DNA from: Clostridia bacterium | Lineage (GTDB): Bacteria; Bacillota; Clostridia; Oscillospirales; CAG-272 | Direction: 5' to 3' | NCBI GenBank assembly: GCA_017450945.1 | Contig: JAFSSP010000027.1 | Location: forward strand, 1 to 55,029 | DNA length: 55,029 bases | Shown here: positions 14,199 to 22,482 of the stretch, one piece after another | How the letters are laid out: each line of letters begins with the position of its first letter | Position numbering within the stretch: the stretch's first letter is position 1 | Notes under the pieces: model-generated | What the model was told of the DNA's origin: nothing | Database searches by the model: none | Seen by the model: only the letters and a program-made list of their open reading frames with translations | Program-made: the position numbers and the translations under genes

Positions 14199-16784
14199 AT
14201 GACTCCCATGATGGAGCAGTACTTTGAAGTCAAAAATCAATACAAGGATTACATCCTTTTCTATCGTCTCGGCGACTTTTACGAGATGTTTTTTGACGAT
14301 GCGATTCTGGCTTCGAGAGAGCTTGATCTGACCTTGACCGGCAGAGATTGCGGCGAGGAGGAGCGCGCGCCGATGTGCGGCGTCCCCTTCCATTCGGCCG
14401 AGAGCTATATCGGAACGCTCATCAAAAAGGGCTACAAGGTCGCCATTTGCGAGCAAATGGAGGATCCGGCGCTGGCCAAGGGGCTTGTGCGCCGCGACGT
14501 CATCCGCGTGGTCACGCCCGGCACGCTTATTGAAACCAATCTTTTGACCGACACGGCCAACAACTATCTTGCCTCGCTCTATCTTTGCAAAGAGGGCGCG
14601 GGCCTTTGCTTTGCCGATGTTTCCACGGCGCAGATCTATGCCACCTCAATTTCGGGCGAAGGCGTACTGGATCGCATCAAAAACGAGATCGGCACCTATG
14701 CGCCGCGCGAACTGATCTGCAACCTGACCGAGAACCACATTGGAGAATTGGCGCCCTTTTTGAGGGGACGGAACGGTCTTATGCTTACGCTCGGCGAGGG
14801 CAACCGCTATGATCCTGCCGAGTGCCGGGAGCGGGTCGCCGCGCAGTTTTCCGAAACGGTTGGAGAGGCGACTCTCTCGGACGGGCTTCTGGTTCCCGCG
14901 GTCGGAGGACTGCTCTCCTATCTTGCCGATACCGAAAAGAGCGATCTTTCCTATCTGAGAGAGCTTTCGATCTATTCGGGCGGCCAGTATATGGAGCTGG
15001 ATCTCAACACCCGCCGCAACCTGGAATTGGTCGAATCGATGCGGGAGAAGGAAAAGAAGGGAAGCCTGCTTTGGGTATTGGATAAAACCAAAACCGCCGC
15101 GGGCGCCCGCATGCTCCGCAGTTGGGTGGAACACCCGCTTTTGAAGGTTTCGGCCATTCTCGGCAGACAGGATGCCGTGGAAGAACTGTGCGGGAACTAT
15201 ATGCAAAGAGAGGATCTCTCCGAGCGGCTCTCTCACGTTCTCGATCTGGAACGCCTTGTAACGAGGATCGTTTACGGCTCGGCAAACGGCAAGGATCTGC
15301 GTGCGGTATGGGCTACTGCCGGAGTGCTTCCGGAGGTCAAAAGCGCCCTGCTTGACTGCAAATCCAATCAATTGCACACGCTTGGCGAAAACCTGGATCT
15401 GCTCTCGGATCTCTATGAGAAGATCGGCGCGGCCATTGCAGAGGAGCCTCCATTCTCTCTGCGCGAGGGCGGGATCATTGCAAACGGCTACAACGAGGAG
15501 CTTGACAGGCTCCGTTCGATTCTGAACAACGGCAAGGACTGGGTCAACGATCTTGCCGAAAAGGAGCGGCAGGCGACCGGCATCAAAACCCTGCGCATCG
15601 CCTACAACCGCGTGTTCGGCTACTATATCGAAGTGACCAAATCGCTCGTCGATCAGGTGCCGGATCGCTACATCCGCAAGCAAACGCTTGCCAACTGCGA
15701 ACGCTATATCACCGAAGAACTCAAGGAACTGGAATCCACCATCCTCGGCGCATCCGATCGCATCTGCGCCCTGGAATACGATCTGTTCCAGGAGGTCAGA
15801 ACCTTTGTTGCCGACGAGAGCGCAAGGATTCAAAAGACCGCGGCAATCTTGGCCGAGCTCGACGTCTATCTCTCGCTTGCAACGGTTGCGGCCAAGAACC
15901 GCTACGTCAGGCCCGAGGTCAACGGAAGCGACAGGATCGTCATCAAGGACGGCAGACACCCGGTTGTGGAGCAGTTTGTAAAGGACTCCTATTTTGTCCC
16001 CAACGACACCACGCTGGATACCGGCCGCGGACGCCTCATGCTCATCACAGGCCCAAACATGGCGGGCAAATCCACCTATATGCGCCAGGTCGCGCTCATC
16101 ACGCTCATGGCGCAAATCGGTTCCTTTGTTCCGGCAAAGGAGGCCGAGATCGGCCTTGTCGATAAGCTCTTTACCCGCGTGGGCGCCTCGGACGACCTCG
16201 CTTCCGGGCAATCGACCTTCTTGCTTGAAATGAACGAGGTCTCCTACATCCTCAAAAACGCGACCAAAAAGAGCCTCATCATCTACGACGAGGTGGGCAG
16301 AGGCACTTCGACCTTCGACGGCATGAGCATTGCACGAGCCATCGTTGAATACACCGCCCGCAAGATCGGCGCCAAAACGCTTTTTGCCACCCACTATCAC
16401 GAGCTGACCTCGCTCGAAGAGGAGGTCGAGGGCGTGGTCAATTACAACATCGCGGCCAAAAAGCGCGGTGAGAGCATCACCTTCCTGCGCAAGATCGTCC
16501 GCGGCTCGACCGACGACAGCTACGGAATCGAGGTGGCCAAGCTCGCAGGGCTTCCCAAAGAGGTGACAAAACGCGCCTATGAGGTGCTTGCCTCGGTCGA
16601 AGCCACCGCAAAAGCGCTTTCCGCAACCGATGCCTCCGAAAAAAACAAACCGGACGACGGCGCCATCTCACTCGACGATTGCATGGAACAGTCGGTTCTT
16701 GAAGACCTGCGGAATACCGATATCAATACCCTCTCTCCCTTCGAGTGTATGTCCTTCTTGTTTGATCTGAAGAAGAGGTTGTAA
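14199..16784 (+). CDS. mutS: DNA mismatch repair ATPase MutS
   Basis: 861 residues, full length. The N-terminal mismatch-binding domain has the FYEMFFDDA motif (Phe-x-Glu wedge). The C-terminal ABC ATPase has Walker A GPNMAGKST (about 618-626) and Walker B LIIYDEVGRGTSTFDG, followed by the THYHEL histidine. It recognises mismatches and loops and recruits MutL; mutL is not in the window. It follows the YlbF gene by 27 bp with GAGGAA before the ATG. Confidence 0.97.
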   Translation: MTPMMEQYFEVKNQYKDYILFYRLGDFYEMFFDDAILASRELDLTLTGRDCGEEERAPMCGVPFHSAESYIGTLIKKGYKVAICEQMEDPALAKGLVRRDVIRVVTPGTLIETNLLTDTANNYLASLYLCKEGAGLCFADVSTAQIYATSISGEGVLDRIKNEIGTYAPRELICNLTENHIGELAPFLRGRNGLMLTLGEGNRYDPAECRERVAAQFSETVGEATLSDGLLVPAVGGLLSYLADTEKSDLSYLRELSIYSGGQYMELDLNTRRNLELVESMREKEKKGSLLWVLDKTKTAAGARMLRSWVEHPLLKVSAILGRQDAVEELCGNYMQREDLSERLSHVLDLERLVTRIVYGSANGKDLRAVWATAGVLPEVKSALLDCKSNQLHTLGENLDLLSDLYEKIGAAIAEEPPFSLREGGIIANGYNEELDRLRSILNNGKDWVNDLAEKERQATGIKTLRIAYNRVFGYYIEVTKSLVDQVPDRYIRKQTLANCERYITEELKELESTILGASDRICALEYDLFQEVRTFVADESARIQKTAAILAELDVYLSLATVAAKNRYVRPEVNGSDRIVIKDGRHPVVEQFVKDSYFVPNDTTLDTGRGRLMLITGPNMAGKSTYMRQVALITLMAQIGSFVPAKEAEIGLVDKLFTRVGASDDLASGQSTFLLEMNEVSYILKNATKKSLIIYDEVGRGTSTFDGMSIARAIVEYTARKIGAKTLFATHYHELTSLEEEVEGVVNYNIAAKKRGESITFLRKIVRGSTDDSYGIEVAKLAGLPKEVTKRAYEVLASVEATAKALSATDASEKNKPDDGAISLDDCMEQSVLEDLRNTDINTLSPFECMSFLFDLKKRL

Positions 16785-16799
16785 GATTATAAAAAAGAA

Positions 16800-16835
16800 T
16801 GCGGGGAAAACTTTTTGCAAAAAGTTTTCCCCGCA
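16800..16835. terminator. Long perfect hairpin after mutS
   Basis: A perfect 36 nt palindrome, with arms GGGGAAAACTTTTT and AAAAAGTTTTCCCC inside TGC/GCA ends, followed by the tail ACCCTTTTCAAAAACTTTG. It belongs to the dispersed hairpin family. Its T-run after the stem is short, so terminator strength is uncertain. Confidence 0.75.
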
Positions 16836-16860
16836 CCCTTTTCAAAAACTTTGAACAAAA

Positions 16861-16899
16861 AACAGAACGCTCGCCAGATTGCAAAGCAAGCGTTTTTTC
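16861..16899 (+). terminator. Small hairpin with T6
   Basis: AACGCT...AGCGTT flanks a short stem-loop, followed by TTTTTT. It may be the main stop for mutS transcripts. Confidence 0.4.
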
Positions 16900-16925
16900 A
16901 TGCGTTAATAGTTTTTCAAGGGGGT

Positions 16926-16960
16926 GCGGGGGTGCACTTTTTTCAAAAAGGCACCCCCGC
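16926..16960. terminator. Long hairpin before the convergent YgjV-like gene
   Basis: GCGGGGGTGC (16926-16935) pairs with GCACCCCCGC (16951-16960) around ACTTTTTTCAAAAAG. The family tail (CACCCCCTTGAAAAAC) is on the minus strand, so this copy is oriented for the minus-strand gene ending at 16967. Confidence 0.75.
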
Positions 16961-16966
16961 ATTTTC

Positions 16967-17536
16967 TTATTCTCCCTCCTCATCCTTCTTCTTTCGATCC
17001 AGCCGCAGAATGCCGATCAGAATCGAGCCGAGGTTGAGAAGCTCGGCAACGATACTGGGGATCGATCCCGCAAAAACGCTGTAAACGATCCACGGTGGAG
17101 AGGAAAGGCTGGAAAGAAGCCGCACTTTTGCAGGATCCTCCAAAGAAAGCGAAAAGGTGGTGATCACCATAGCGACCGCCGGGAGGAGCGCCTTCGGGCC
17201 GTCGCCGCTGATCCAGGAAAAGACGGTCACACCGGCGATGAGCGAAAGCAGGACGAAATACCAGATCTTTTTTCTTGCCCAAGCGTGCTTTTCACGAAGC
17301 GAAAAAAGAATTCCGCGCAACAGCCCCACGAGATTGAGCAACCCTCCGGCGAGCGCCGAAAGGAGAAACATATGCGTCATCCAGAAGAGATTGGAAGTTC
17401 CCTGTAAAATGGCGATGCGACGTTGCGTCTTTTGTTGAAAGGAAAGCACCGAGCAAAGAATTGCAGTATATCCCAGCAGATCGATCAAAACTCTCTGCCA
17501 GGTCAGGTTTTTGAAAAAGTCGATGATCAGGTTCAT
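16967..17536 (-). CDS. YgjV family membrane protein
   Basis: 189 residues with about six helices. The N-terminal pattern LLGYTAILCSVLSFQQKTQRR followed by LFWMTHMFLLSALAGGLLNLVGLLRG matches the YgjV family (PF10688), which has no assigned function. The C-terminus is a charged Lys/Asp/Glu tail. It lies 3 bp after the next membrane protein of the minus strand, so the two share an mRNA. Confidence 0.75.
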   Translation of the reverse strand: MNLIIDFFKNLTWQRVLIDLLGYTAILCSVLSFQQKTQRRIAILQGTSNLFWMTHMFLLSALAGGLLNLVGLLRGILFSLREKHAWARKKIWYFVLLSLIAGVTVFSWISGDGPKALLPAVAMVITTFSLSLEDPAKVRLLSSLSSPPWIVYSVFAGSIPSIVAELLNLGSILIGILRLDRKKKDEEGE

Positions 17537-17539
17537 TCT

Positions 17540-18079
17540 TTATTTGATCCTCAAATACTTTTGCAGTCGGTTATAGTAAAGCGGGATGAGGCGGGAGAGA
17601 AGCAGGTCAAAGAGGACGAAGCAGACGAGCGAAAGACCGTAGAGGGCAAGCGGCAGCCATGGCTTTTCAAAATAGGTCGAGAGTTCCCCCGGGAAGAAAA
17701 GTTTTAAGACGCCCGCAAAGGCGGCGAGCGAGACGTGGAAGACGAGGATCTTTAAGATCCAGGCAAGCCAGCCGGGGAGCTTTTTTTCAAAGATCGCCTT
17801 GACGATCGGATAGTAGCCGGCAAAAAGCGCGTAGAAGAGCGCGGGCGATTTTTGCGGCAGGAGCAAAAGCCCTAAGAGGGAAGTTCCGAGCCAGAGAAAA
17901 TAGGGGTAGGGGCCGGACAGTTCGAGCACCGAGTAAGCCACAAGGAGCGAGGCGAGCGCGGCGGTGGAGAGGTCGAGCACGTCAAGGAGAGAACCAAGGT
18001 ACAAAAACAGCACGCCGAGCGCGACCAGAAGGGCGCTGACCGTCAGCTTTTTTAGGCGAGTAGAAGCTCGGCTTGCCAT
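17540..18079 (-). CDS. Membrane protein, ECF S-component-like
   Basis: 179 residues with five or six hydrophobic helices. The opening KKLTVSALLVALGVLFLYLGSLLDVLDLSTAALASLL resembles substrate-binding S-components of ECF vitamin transporters in helix 1 composition, but no specific substrate motif is seen. It could equally be an unassigned conserved clostridial membrane protein. AAAGGAG precedes the ATG. It sits between the YgjV-like gene and the J-domain gene, which is 42 bp upstream, all on the minus strand. Confidence 0.6.
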   Translation of the reverse strand: MASRASTRLKKLTVSALLVALGVLFLYLGSLLDVLDLSTAALASLLVAYSVLELSGPYPYFLWLGTSLLGLLLLPQKSPALFYALFAGYYPIVKAIFEKKLPGWLAWILKILVFHVSLAAFAGVLKLFFPGELSTYFEKPWLPLALYGLSLVCFVLFDLLLSRLIPLYYNRLQKYLRIK

Positions 18080-18121
18080 GTGGGTTCTCCTTTCGGGAAG
18101 TGATGAGCGCCTGCGGCGCGT

Positions 18122-18745
18122 TTAACAACAGGGAATCAGGTCGCCGCCAAAGCATTCGCAAAGGCAGTCGGCGCAAAGGAGCGAGGAACAGCAGTTGCAG
18201 GCGCTGTTTATGTCGTCGCCTGTTCCTTTTTGATAATCGGCGCCAAAACTCTGGCTTTGCGCGCGGATCTGTTCCCTTGCGGCACGGTATTCTTCATTGT
18301 AGGGATCCATGCGGCAGGCCTTGTCGATCATGCGGACGGCGTCGCTGAAATATCCCTTGTGCAAAAGCACGCAACCGGTGAGAAAGTGCCATTCGGCGTT
18401 CTTTTGCGTGGGCGGCATGCCGGCAAGAATGCGCTCGGCCTCGGCGATCTGCCCTTCGTTGATGAGCCTGCGAACGGCGGCAAAGCGGGGATCTCCCGCG
18501 TTGGCTCTGGGATTGAAGCCGGACGCGCCGGCCGATTCGGATCGCGTTCCGCCCGCCCGCATCTTTTGGATCTCGTCGTAGGCGGCGTTGATCTCTTTCA
18601 TTTTTTCGCTTGCAACGTCGGCAAGATCGCTGTCCCGGTATTTATCGGGGTGGTATTTTCTTGCCAGCGCGCGGTAGGCTTTTTTGATCTCTTCGTCGCT
18701 CGCATTCGGAGAGACGCCGAGAATTTCATAAGGGGAACGGCTCAT
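18122..18745 (-). CDS. J-domain protein with cysteine-rich tail
   Basis: 207 residues. An N-terminal J-domain (4-65) carries the HPD triad at 32-34, which stimulates the ATPase of DnaK. A helical TPR-like region (about 95-165) follows. The last 30 residues hold eight Cys ([19 protein letters not shown]...CC), suggesting metal binding or a membrane-associated palmitoyl-like cluster. It lacks the G/F and zinc-finger regions of DnaJ, so it is a specialised class C co-chaperone. Its ATG overlaps the stop of the DUF5685 gene by 4 bp, implying coupled translation with that protein, its likely partner. Confidence 0.88.
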   Translation of the reverse strand: MSRSPYEILGVSPNASDEEIKKAYRALARKYHPDKYRDSDLADVASEKMKEINAAYDEIQKMRAGGTRSESAGASGFNPRANAGDPRFAAVRRLINEGQIAEAERILAGMPPTQKNAEWHFLTGCVLLHKGYFSDAVRMIDKACRMDPYNEEYRAAREQIRAQSQSFGADYQKGTGDDINSACNCCSSLLCADCLCECFGGDLIPCC

Positions 18746-19614
18746 GTGCGGTCCTTTCTGTCATCTTTGCGGAAGAGGATCCGCAAGGAGGTTTTGGGAA
18801 GCCCCAGATAGAGAAGATTTTTGAGGATCTCTTCAAACTCAGGGGCAGGATAGTTGTCAATGAGATCAAAGGCCTTTTCGGCCTCGGCAAGATAGGCGGT
18901 CAAAGCCTCTTTCAGGTCTTCTTTTCCGGCTTCGTTCAGCCCCTCTTCGTAGGTCAAAAAGGGGTTGTAACGGCCACGTTTTTTGTCTTCTTCGTAGTCG
19001 TCGGCGGCGTCTATGAGATAGATCCATTTGCCCATGGAGCATCCGATGGTGCGGGCAATGCGATCGGCAGGCGAGGGAAGTCTGTAAGACGCGATCTCGC
19101 CGAGCAGTTTTCCAAAGCATTCGGCCGGGCGATCTGCCGAGGCAAGGGCTTTTTCTTTTTCGATTTTTGAAAGCTCTTCCATGTGCGCTTTGACGAGCGC
19201 GTCAAGTTCGGGTTGACGACGCCGGGCTTTGCGGTAACCTCTGTGGAAAAATCCGAGGCCAAAGTGCGCCCGCAGTTTTTTGAGCCCTTTTTCATCGGAG
19301 CGGTCGTCGAGGAGCTTATAATGGTTGAGAATCGCCGAAGCGTCGGCGCAAAAGTCGAGCTCTTTGGAGTGGACAAAGGCCTTGTGCTTGCGAAAGCACT
19401 TGACGGCACAGTGGAAAGGCTTTTGCTCGGGCGTCTCGGCCGCCAGCGTCATCCGCAGGGCGGCAAGGAAGGTAAAGTCGTAGCTGAGTGCGATGCGAGA
19501 GCATTGACCGGTGCAATGCCCCATGCTTTTGCAGAGCCCACAATAGAGGGCTTTGTAGCAGTCGTAGTCCCGCAGACGCAAATTTTCGGCATCCACACGC
19601 AGGTATCCGAACAT
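18742..19614 (-). CDS. DUF5685 family protein
   Basis: 290 residues. It opens with [17 protein letters not shown], then YCGLCKSMG, typical of DUF5685. Further features are GxCSR, a Cys/His-rich stretch ([11 protein letters not shown]) and the C-terminal [30 protein letters not shown] block with an acidic DAADDYEED motif. The last block resembles helical isoprenoid-synthase-type metal sites (inference). No function is known. AAGGAGG precedes the ATG. It is first of a minus-strand operon with the coupled J-domain gene. Confidence 0.85.
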   Translation of the reverse strand: MFGYLRVDAENLRLRDYDCYKALYCGLCKSMGHCTGQCSRIALSYDFTFLAALRMTLAAETPEQKPFHCAVKCFRKHKAFVHSKELDFCADASAILNHYKLLDDRSDEKGLKKLRAHFGLGFFHRGYRKARRRQPELDALVKAHMEELSKIEKEKALASADRPAECFGKLLGEIASYRLPSPADRIARTIGCSMGKWIYLIDAADDYEEDKKRGRYNPFLTYEEGLNEAGKEDLKEALTAYLAEAEKAFDLIDNYPAPEFEEILKNLLYLGLPKTSLRILFRKDDRKDRT

Positions 19615-19710
19615 GCAAAGGCCCTCCTTTTTATTCAGGTTTTTAATTGAAAAGCAGAGAATGTGTTTGAAAGCTTTCTAAAAACATAGCAAAAATTTAT
19701 GCTTTGCACA

Positions 19711-19989
19711 CCCTCATCCGACGGCCTTTGGCCGCCACCTTCCCCTCAAGGGGGAAGGCTGACGAAGACAGCCGTTCAATGATGGTAGCCGGGAAGAGTT
19801 TCAATAATCTAAACGGGAAGACTTTTAAACTCTGCGGCAGTTCAGGTTTTTGCGGTTTTTGATTATTTCTTGCTTAAAAGCAACAAATTTCTGCTTTCTT
19901 TCGTTTGGTATTCTGTCTGATAGCGATGCACGTTCCTTTAGCCTTCCCCCTTGAGGGGAAGGTGGCACGCGAAGCGTGACGGATGAGGG
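19711..19989. mobile_element. 279 bp MITE-like element with 50 bp inverted ends
   Basis: The left end 19711-19760 and right end 19940-19989 are inverted copies. The outer 10 bp (CCCTCATCCG) and the inner 26 bp (CCACCTTCC...GGGGGAAGGCT) are identical, while the middle 14 bp differs but forms a small hairpin in each. The interior is AT-rich without an ORF. A further single end lies at 20129-20173. No transposase is present, so any movement would need one in trans. Confidence 0.6.
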
Positions 19990-20019
19990 TGACCAAAGCA
20001 AAACTACTTTTCGCCTTCA

Positions 20020-20131
20020 TCCTGTTGCGGTTCCCGAAAAAATCTGCGCGGTTTTACCGCTTGATTTTCTTCGACCGCGGCCACTCCTCGCGCTCCCTTT
20101 TTCCACCACAGGCGGCGGTCGCTCTCGTCCC
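20020..20131. repeat. Dispersed repeat, copy 2
   Basis: Highly similar to 4777-4890 on the same strand. It is sandwiched between the MITE-like element and another copy of its end. Confidence 0.75.
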
Positions 20132-20173
20132 CCTTGAGGGGAAGGTGGCACGGCTTGCCGTGACGGATGAGGG
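20129..20173. repeat. Solo end of the MITE-like element
   Basis: It matches the right end at 19940-19989 (CCCCCTTGAGGGGAAGGTGG ... GACGGATGAGGG). The inner hairpin here is CACGGCTTGCCGTG. It suggests a deleted or nested second element. Confidence 0.65.
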
Positions 20174-20225
20174 TAATGAATGGAAAGTAAATTCGTTTTT
20201 CAAAAACTTTTACGGTTGCTTTCGG

Positions 20226-20732
20226 TTATTCCTCAAACAGTTCTTTTCGGCTTTCCACTCTGATTGTCATGCGGCAACGCTCGGCTTTGGCGCCGTGGAT
20301 CTCCACGATATAGTCGAGGTCGATCCGCCCGCGCTCCAGGAGCGAATTGCGCACGCGATAGGATTTGATGCAAACTTCAAAATCCAGAAAGGGCGTATTG
20401 TAAACGCAGATGTGGCGCTGTCCCTCTTCAAAAACGAGTGCGGTGCGAACCTCTCCCGAGCGGGTCATGGTCACAACGTCGGGATTTGCGCGCAAAAAAG
20501 AGAGGCAGGTGACAGAGCCTTCCATGCCGGAAAGCTCGCTCTCTTCATAAAGGAGTTTGACCTCGTTTGTCGTGGTAACGAGCCGCCCTTCCACAAGCAG
20601 CTCGGCCTCGTCTTCTTCCTCCATGGGGCCAAAGTCAAAGGGAAGTTCTCCGGTGCCGTCCTCTTCAAACAGGGATGCGGCAAGCTCGGTCCGCTTGGTT
20701 TCAATGCGAATGGTAACGGTGCGTTTGGTCAT
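20226..20732 (-). CDS. DUF1934 (YwiB-like) beta-barrel protein
   Basis: 168 residues, soluble and rich in beta strands. The central motif LLYEESELSGMEGSVTCLSF and the later VYNTPFLDFEVCIKSYRV...GRIDLDYIVEIHGAKAERCRMTIRV match DUF1934, a calycin-like small barrel of unknown ligand. A stretch rich in Glu and Asp (about 22-46) is inserted near the N-terminus. Its start overlaps the NUDIX stop by 4 bp, so the two are coupled. Confidence 0.85.
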   Translation of the reverse strand: MTKRTVTIRIETKRTELAASLFEEDGTGELPFDFGPMEEEDEAELLVEGRLVTTTNEVKLLYEESELSGMEGSVTCLSFLRANPDVVTMTRSGEVRTALVFEEGQRHICVYNTPFLDFEVCIKSYRVRNSLLERGRIDLDYIVEIHGAKAERCRMTIRVESRKELFEE

Positions 20733-21295
20733 GCCATCTCTCCTCTGCGGCGAAGCAGTTCGGCCACCTTCAAGATGGCGGTCTGCGTTTTTCCGTCCTC
20801 GATCTCGCCCGAGAGCACCATGTCAACAAGCCGTCCCAGCGGGATCCGGACGACGTCGAGAAATTCGTCCTCGTCGGGGCTTGGCGCGTGGAAGGAAAGG
20901 CCCTCTGCAAGATAGAGGCAGACGACCTCGGTCAGAATGGCCGGCGAGCCGATGAAGCCGCCGAGAAAAGTCAGAGCTGCACATTCGGCGCCGGTCTCCT
21001 CGCGCAGTTCACGCCGGGCTCCCACTTCGGGATCTTCGTCGTCAGAATCGAGCTTTCCGGCAGGGATCTCCAAAAGGACTTTTTCGTGTGCATAACGGTA
21101 TTGCCGCACGCAGAGAACCTCGCCCTCTTTTGTCAGGGGGAGCACCGCCACGGCGTTTACCTGCTTGACGTATTCGCGAATGGCGGGTTTGCCGTCGGGG
21201 AGTTTGACATCGTCCACAAAGAGGTGCAGGACTTTGCCGTCATAAATTGGTTTGGAAGAGACTTTCGCCTCGTAGAGTTCTTGATCGTCTTTCAT
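20729..21295 (-). CDS. NUDIX hydrolase, ADP-ribose pyrophosphatase type
   Basis: 188 residues. The Nudix box is seen as PAGKLDSDDEDPEVGARRELREETGAE, with one residue more than usual between the Gly and the first Glu. The downstream FIGSPAILTEVVCLYLA block fits ADP-ribose or nucleoside-diphosphate-sugar pyrophosphatases, which yield AMP and a sugar phosphate. ATG 21295 has AAAAGG upstream; a longer in-frame opening to 21322 lacks a site. Divergent from the TcdA-like gene and coupled to DUF1934 downstream. Confidence 0.88.
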   Translation of the reverse strand: MKDDQELYEAKVSSKPIYDGKVLHLFVDDVKLPDGKPAIREYVKQVNAVAVLPLTKEGEVLCVRQYRYAHEKVLLEIPAGKLDSDDEDPEVGARRELREETGAECAALTFLGGFIGSPAILTEVVCLYLAEGLSFHAPSPDEDEFLDVVRIPLGRLVDMVLSGEIEDGKTQTAILKVAELLRRRGEMA

Positions 21296-21316
21296 AAAAA
21301 ACCTTTTCTTTGCACC

Positions 21317-21345
21317 TTGCAAAGCAAGGGGATTTCTGGTACAAT
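21317..21345 (+). promoter_or_regulatory. Sigma-A promoter of the TcdA-like gene
   Basis: TTGCAA at 21317-21322, 17 bp, TACAAT at 21340-21345. Confidence 0.75.
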
Positions 21346-21372
21346 GGGGGATAGAGAAAGGGGTTGATCCGG

Positions 21373-22062
21373 GTGTTTGACAAAGAGGAATCTTCGCGTA
21401 CCCGCAGAATCATCGGGGACGCAGGAATTGAAAAGCTGGCAGATGCCAAGGTTCTGGTCTTTGGCGTTGGTGGCGTTGGTGGCGCACTTTGTGAGTCTCT
21501 TGCCCGCGCAGGCGTCGGGAAGCTGACGCTTGTGGACGGCGACGTCGTCTCTCCCTCCAACCTCAACCGGCAGTTGGTCGCCCTGCACTCCACAATCGGA
21601 AAGCCGAAAGTGGAAGTGATGAAAGAGCGGATCCACGACATCTGCCCGGATACCAAGGTCGAAGCGATTACCGCCTTTTACAAGCCGGATCAGCCGTTTG
21701 CCGTCTCTTTTTCAGACTACTCCTATGTGGCCGACGCGATCGACGACATTCCGGCCAAGGTCGAGCTTTGGGTCAAGTGCAGGGAGGCCGGGGTACCGCT
21801 CATTTCGGCAATGGGTGCCGGGAACAAGCTGGATCCTTCGCTCTTTCGCGTGGCCGATCTTGCCAAAACCGAGGTCTGCCCGCTGGCAAAAATTTTGCGA
21901 AAGAAGCTCAAGGACAGAGGTATCACGCACGGCAAGGTCGTTTTCTCGCCCGAGCCGCCGGTCAAAACCGGTGTGTCCGAGCCGGGTTCTCTCTCCTTTG
22001 TGCCGCCGGTGGCGGGATACGTGATGGCGGGCGAGATCGTGCGAGATTTGCTGAAAGATTAA
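21373..22062 (+). CDS. tcdA: TcdA-like E1 enzyme (t6A37 dehydratase)
   Basis: 229 residues from GTG 21373, with AAAGGGG about 10 nt upstream. The alternative TTG at 21364 has no room for a ribosome site. The ThiF/E1 fold is clear: RTRRIIGDAGI, the nucleotide loop GVGGVGG (about 32-38), VDGDVVSPSNLNRQ and a DAIDDI motif. The family uses ATP to cyclise N6-threonylcarbamoyladenosine at position 37 of tRNA. The CPLAKILRKKL...GKVVFS segment is typical of TcdA. Its stop overlaps the HIT gene on the other strand by 4 bp. Confidence 0.9.
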   Translation: MFDKEESSRTRRIIGDAGIEKLADAKVLVFGVGGVGGALCESLARAGVGKLTLVDGDVVSPSNLNRQLVALHSTIGKPKVEVMKERIHDICPDTKVEAITAFYKPDQPFAVSFSDYSYVADAIDDIPAKVELWVKCREAGVPLISAMGAGNKLDPSLFRVADLAKTEVCPLAKILRKKLKDRGITHGKVVFSPEPPVKTGVSEPGSLSFVPPVAGYVMAGEIVRDLLKD

Positions 22063-22403
22063 GCCAGCGTTTCGGGCAGTTTTCTGCCGCCAAGCAGGTG
22101 AAAATGCAAATGTTTCACCGACTGGCAACCGTCCTCACCGCAGTTGGTGATGACGCGATAGCCGTTTGCAAGGCCCTCTGCGGCCGCGATCTTCGGGATC
22201 ACTTCAAAAATCTTTGCGACGTAGGAAGAATTCTTGCCTGTGATTTCGTCAGCAGAGGCAATATGCTCTTTCGGGATCACCAAGATATGCGTGGGCGCCA
22301 TCGGGTGGATATCCCGGAAGGCAAAAACAAATTCATCTTCATAAACCTTGGTCGAGGGGATTTTTCCCTCAAGGATCATACAAAAAATACAATCGTTTGA
22401 CAT
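22059..22403 (-). CDS. HIT family hydrolase
   Basis: 114 residues. The N-terminal zinc pair is in DCIFCMI, and the histidine triad is SVKHLHFHLLGGR (H-x-H-x-H-x-x). Members hydrolyse nucleotide phosphoramidates or dinucleotides. The length is usual for the Hint branch. ATG 22403 is set by the start of homology (MSNDCIFC). AAGGCGG lies 8 nt upstream and a promoter at 22431-22459 serves it. Confidence 0.95.
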   Translation of the reverse strand: MSNDCIFCMILEGKIPSTKVYEDEFVFAFRDIHPMAPTHILVIPKEHIASADEITGKNSSYVAKIFEVIPKIAAAEGLANGYRVITNCGEDGCQSVKHLHFHLLGGRKLPETLA

Positions 22404-22430
22404 CCTTTTTTCCGCCTTTCTTTTTTCTAT

Positions 22431-22459
22431 AGTATATAACAAAGGGCGGTCTTTGTCAA
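22431..22459 (-). promoter_or_regulatory. Sigma-A promoter of the HIT gene
   Basis: On the minus strand: TTGACA (22454-22459), 17 bp, TATACT (22431-22436). It lies just upstream of the divergent FkbM gene. Confidence 0.8.
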
Positions 22460-22482
22460 GACGAGCGGGAAAGGAGCGGCGC

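Noticed and set aside
19615..20225. Protein gene in the repeat region, such as a long plus-strand frame from 19983
   Set aside because: The frame runs through inverted repeats and then antisense to DUF1934 and NUDIX genes, without a ribosome site.
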